Origin: Lachnospiraceae bacterium UBA3801
GTDB taxonomy: Bacteria > Bacillota > Clostridia > Lachnospirales > Lachnospiraceae
Assembly (NCBI GenBank): GCA_002368685.1
Contig: DFEN01000135.1
Coordinates: 1-8,651, forward strand
Reading direction: 5' to 3'
Length of the DNA stretch: 8,651 nucleotides
The translations under genes were made by a program, and so were the position numbers. How positions within the stretch are numbered: position 1 is the first letter of the stretch; every line of letters starts with the position of its first letter. Below, one piece after another: positions 6,659 to 8,651 of this stretch. The notes beneath the pieces were generated by a model. That model did no database searches and had not been told where the DNA came from. It saw nothing but the letters and a program-made list of their open reading frames with translations.

Positions 6659-6728
6659 GTCTTCCATCATACATAATTTATTTATCGACCCGCAACGGTC
6701 TCTAAATATATTATGTATGTTGGAAGAC
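6659..6728 (+). repeat. Long hairpin at the 5' end of the aroE-aroK transcript
   Basis: Two 26-base arms (6659-6684 and 6703-6728) are reverse complements at 24 positions; the two exceptions are T-T mismatches at 6667 and 6678. The 18-base loop can form a further small stem, GACC (6687-6690) with GGTC (6697-6700). The arms begin GTCTTCC and end GGAAGAC. There is no T-run after it, so it is not a terminator. I see no direct repeats flanking it, so no sign of a target-site duplication. It ends 15 bases before the ribosome binding site of aroE-aroK. A 5'-terminal mRNA-protecting stem, an RNase III substrate, or a copy of a dispersed palindromic repeat are all possible. Confidence 0.8.
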
Positions 6729-6758
6729 AATGTAGGTATTTATAAGGAGTAAGAAAAA

Positions 6759-8099
6759 ATGCACATAGATGGAAGAACGAAGATATTAGGTGTGATAGGA
6801 AATCCGATAGAACACACGCTTTCACCTGTAATACATAATACTTTATGTGAATTATTAGGAATAGATGCAGTTTATGTTCCTATTCATGTAGAAAGTGATA
6901 TAGTTACCGCTGTTAATGGACTTGCAGCTTCTGATGTTTATGGCTTGAACGTAACTGTGCCATATAAGCAGGAGGTGATGAAAGTTCTTAGCGGTATAGA
7001 TGAGGAAGCTGCTGAGATAGGAGCTGTTAATACTCTGGTCCGTTCTAATGGCGGCTACAAGGGCTATAATACTGATATGCCAGGTTTAAAGAGAGCACTT
7101 GAATCCAAGGGGATAGAGCTAAGTGAAAAGAAGGTTATTATCCTTGGCGCAGGAGGTGCAGCGCGGGCTGTATCCATAATGCTTAAGAATGCAGGGGTTT
7201 CTAAGATATATCTGATTAATCGAAGTTTTGAAAAGGCTCAGGCTCTCGCGGCAGATAATGAACTGATTACACCTGTTGCCCAGGCGGATTATAAGGATAT
7301 TCCTGAGGATAAGTATATAATGTTCCAGTGCACCTCTCTAGGTCTTAAAGAGGGAGATGGAAGGCTAATAGAGGATGATGATTTCTATAAAATGGCAGAG
7401 TATGGCTATGACCTGATATATAATCCTGCGGTTACTCCATTTCTTGCTACTTTAGATAGACTTGGGATTAAGAATGATAATGGTCTTACTATGCTTCTGT
7501 ATCAGGGCATTATTGCATTTGAAATGTGGTTCGGCGTGAAGATAACACCTGAAATAGCTGAAACAGTTTATGCTGAACTATGTAAGAAGATATACGGTGA
7601 GAACATAGTTCTTGTTGGATACATGGGTTCCGGTAAGACAAGTGTTGGTACAGCTCTTGCCAAGGACAGAAAAATGAACTTCATTGATCTTGATGCATAT
7701 ATAGTCGAGAAAGAGGGAAGATCTATAAATGACATCTTCACATATGAGTCAGAGGAGTATTTCAGGAATCTGGAATCACAGGTGATAGCTGATCTAAAAC
7801 ATCTATCTAATACAGTTATATCCACAGGCGGTGGCGCTGTTCTTAGAAAAGGAAATAGAGATAACTTAGGAAAGTTAGGTCATGTAGTTTATCTTAAGGC
7901 TGATGTAGATACGATAGTGGAGCGTGTCAAAGGGGATTCTTCGAGACCTCTTCTTCAGTCAGAATCAGAGGAAGAACTTAGAAAGCGTGTTAGCATGATG
8001 CTGGACAGTAGAAATCCTTATTATGAGATATTTGCTGACCAGGTTATTTATACTGATAGATTAACACCTTCTGAGATAGCGGAGATTATAGATTTCTGA
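6759..8099 (+). CDS. Bifunctional shikimate dehydrogenase / shikimate kinase (AroE-AroK fusion)
   Basis: A 446-residue protein joins two successive shikimate-pathway enzymes. Residues 1 to about 278 are AroE, which reduces 3-dehydroshikimate to shikimate with NADPH. It shows the shikimate site GNPIEHTLSP (14-23), Lys70 in NVTVPYK, Asp106 in GYNTD, the dinucleotide loop LGAGGAARA (129-137), NRSFEKA (154-160) and MLLYQG with Gln249. From about 282 to the end is AroK, which phosphorylates shikimate with ATP: Walker A GYMGSGKTS (287-295), FIDLD (308-312), FRxxE (335-339), the GGG of STGGGA (357-359), the lid SRPLL (395-399) and Arg418. Both halves keep their known catalytic residues, and the linker is only a few residues. 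There is no stop or frameshift at the junction. AAGGAG at 6744-6749 lies 9 bases before the ATG. The first Ser of the usual HSxSP is Thr20. Confidence 0.96.
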   Translation: MHIDGRTKILGVIGNPIEHTLSPVIHNTLCELLGIDAVYVPIHVESDIVTAVNGLAASDVYGLNVTVPYKQEVMKVLSGIDEEAAEIGAVNTLVRSNGGYKGYNTDMPGLKRALESKGIELSEKKVIILGAGGAARAVSIMLKNAGVSKIYLINRSFEKAQALAADNELITPVAQADYKDIPEDKYIMFQCTSLGLKEGDGRLIEDDDFYKMAEYGYDLIYNPAVTPFLATLDRLGIKNDNGLTMLLYQGIIAFEMWFGVKITPEIAETVYAELCKKIYGENIVLVGYMGSGKTSVGTALAKDRKMNFIDLDAYIVEKEGRSINDIFTYESEEYFRNLESQVIADLKHLSNTVISTGGGAVLRKGNRDNLGKLGHVVYLKADVDTIVERVKGDSSRPLLQSESEEELRKRVSMMLDSRNPYYEIFADQVIYTDRLTPSEIAEIIDF

Positions 8100-8132
8100 T
8101 TTTTTAGAATATATTTTTTTAGTAAAAAATCA
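8097..8132 (+). other. AT-only inverted repeat at the end of aroE-aroK
   Basis: TGATTTTTTA (8097-8106, including the stop codon) and TAAAAAATCA (8123-8132) are perfect inverted copies separated by 16 bases. The stem is almost pure A-T and no T-run follows, so it is at best a weak terminator. Read-through from aroE-aroK into pnp therefore remains possible. Confidence 0.4.
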
Positions 8133-8154
8133 TTAGAAAATATAATAAATTTAG

Positions 8155-8183
8155 TTGAATAGCACCTTTTGTTATGGTAAACT
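8155..8183 (+). promoter_or_regulatory. Candidate sigma-A promoter for pnp
   Basis: TTGAAT (8155-8160), 17 bases, TAAACT (8178-8183), with TGG directly before the -10 box as an extended element. The -10 box is the same as at the rny promoter. Transcription should start near 8190, the first base of the structured pnp leader. Confidence 0.55.
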
Positions 8184-8189
8184 TGTAAG

Positions 8190-8316
8190 GATTATGCGAG
8201 GTGATGGGAACAACTGTTTATTCCCGAACCGAGACTGCTGAAAAGCCATGAATATAAGTTAACCTGGCAAAAGGTTTTTTCATGTTTTTTCAGTCGTTTC
8301 GGAACCTCGGATAATC
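8190..8316 (+). promoter_or_regulatory. Large structured leader RNA of pnp
   Basis: The leader folds on paper into a branched structure. An outer stem pairs 8190-8202 with 8304-8316 at 12 of 13 positions (GATTATGCGAGGT against ACCTCGGATAATC). Inside are a small hairpin GGGAA/TTCCC (8206-8210, 8221-8225) and a long arm. In the arm CCGA+GACTG (8229-8237) pairs with CAGTC and TCGG (8291-8295, 8299-8302, GTT bulged), then CATGAA (8247-8252) with TTCATG (8279-8284), then AACCT (8261-8265) with AGGTT (8272-8276). E. coli PNPase represses its own mRNA through a leader hairpin cut by RNase III; a comparable role is inferred here. I do not recognise it as a known riboswitch class. Confidence 0.6.
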
Positions 8317-8328
8317 AAATACATAATA

Positions 8329-8345
8329 TTTCGAAGGAGACGAAA
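8329..8345 (+). promoter_or_regulatory. pnp ribosome binding site in a hairpin loop
   Basis: AAGGAG (8334-8339) lies 7 bases before the pnp ATG. It is bracketed by TTTCG (8329-8333) and CGAAA (8341-8345), which could form a 5-base-pair stem with the Shine-Dalgarno sequence in its 7-base loop. The binding site is strong; the hairpin is small and its effect uncertain. Confidence 0.6.
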
Positions 8346-8346
8346 A

Positions 8347-8651
8347 ATGTACAAGAAGTATGAAATGGAGCTTGCCGGAAAAACTCTTCGCGTAGACGTT
8401 GATAGAGTAGCTAAGCAGGCAAACGGAGCAGTACTCATTCATTATGGAGATACTGTAGTATTATCAACAGCAACAGCATCAAAGGAGCCAAGAGACGGTA
8501 TCGATTTCTTCCCACTCTCAGTTGAGTATAATGAGAAGATGTACGCAGTAGGTAAGATACCTGGTGGATTCAATAAGAGAGAGGGAAAAGCATCTGAGAA
8601 CGCTACACTTACATGCCGTGTAATCGACAGACCTATGAGACCTCTTTTCCC
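8347..8651 (+). CDS. pnp: Polynucleotide phosphorylase, 3' end missing
   Basis: PNPase is a trimeric, phosphate-dependent 3'-5' exoribonuclease and the main 3' exonuclease of mRNA turnover in Firmicutes, where it is reported to associate with RNase Y. Only the first 101 codons and two bases are present; the family is around 700 residues, so most of the protein lies beyond the window. The visible part is the start of the first RNase PH domain: [20 protein letters not shown] at 5-24, the strand [37 protein letters not shown] and [19 protein letters not shown] at the end. The RNA-contacting FFRREG motif of E. coli reads FNKREG here, as in other Gram-positive sequences. The start is fixed by AAGGAG 7 bases upstream. 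A promoter and a long structured leader precede it. Confidence 0.97.
   Translation, partial: MYKKYEMELAGKTLRVDVDRVAKQANGAVLIHYGDTVVLSTATASKEPRDGIDFFPLSVEYNEKMYAVGKIPGGFNKREGKASENATLTCRVIDRPMRPLF

Noticed and set aside
6659..6728. Insertion element or MITE
   Set aside because: No flanking direct repeats and no coding capacity are visible, and only one copy is in the window. A genome-wide copy count would decide.
8261..8280. Intrinsic terminator or attenuator inside the pnp leader
   Set aside because: AACCT/AGGTT followed by Ts looks terminator-like, but the stem is short and AT-rich and the Ts are needed for the enclosing arm. It is better explained as the tip of the larger structure, though attenuation cannot be fully excluded.

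Overview
The window is AT-rich and carries a compact set of housekeeping genes, all on the + strand. The gene set (recA-recX-rny, a XerD-type recombinase, rpsO, a pnp fragment), the strong AAGGAGG-type ribosome binding sites, GTG starts and the RNase Y / PNPase pair point to a low-GC Firmicute. The protein style and the order recA-recX-rny-Nudix-xerD suggest Clostridia, most likely Lachnospiraceae. That placement is inference, not a database match.

Layout. Positions 1-834 are recA without its 5' end, followed 8 bases later by recX (843-1460). A sigma-A-type promoter whose -35 box is formed by the last two codons and stop junction of recX precedes rny (RNase Y, GTG start at 1578). An intrinsic terminator follows rny. 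Next come a Nudix hydrolase (3199-3816) with an enlarged Nudix motif and a 274-base AT-rich gap with a Xer-arm-like palindrome, a Spo0A-box-like site and a promoter. xerD (4091-4969) ends at a terminator whose U-tract runs into the promoter of aroC (5077-6192). rpsO (6332-6598) has its own strong promoter, a structured leader and a terminator. A fused aroE-aroK gene (6759-8099) follows, preceded by a 70-base near-perfect hairpin. The window ends in the first 101 codons of pnp (8347 on), behind a 127-base structured leader.

How the genes work together. RecA and RecX are the recombinase and its modulator. XerD resolves chromosome dimers that recombination creates. RNase Y and PNPase are the endo- and exonuclease of Firmicute mRNA decay. 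The AroE-AroK fusion and AroC supply three of the last four steps to chorismate (dehydroshikimate to shikimate, to shikimate-3-phosphate, and EPSP to chorismate; the EPSP synthase step is not here).

I see no phage, transposon, CRISPR, toxin or defence system, so no exotic protein system is claimed. The most interesting material is in the non-coding leaders of rpsO, aroE-aroK and pnp. Each carries a substantial RNA structure, and in the last two the stem begins almost exactly at the predicted transcription start.
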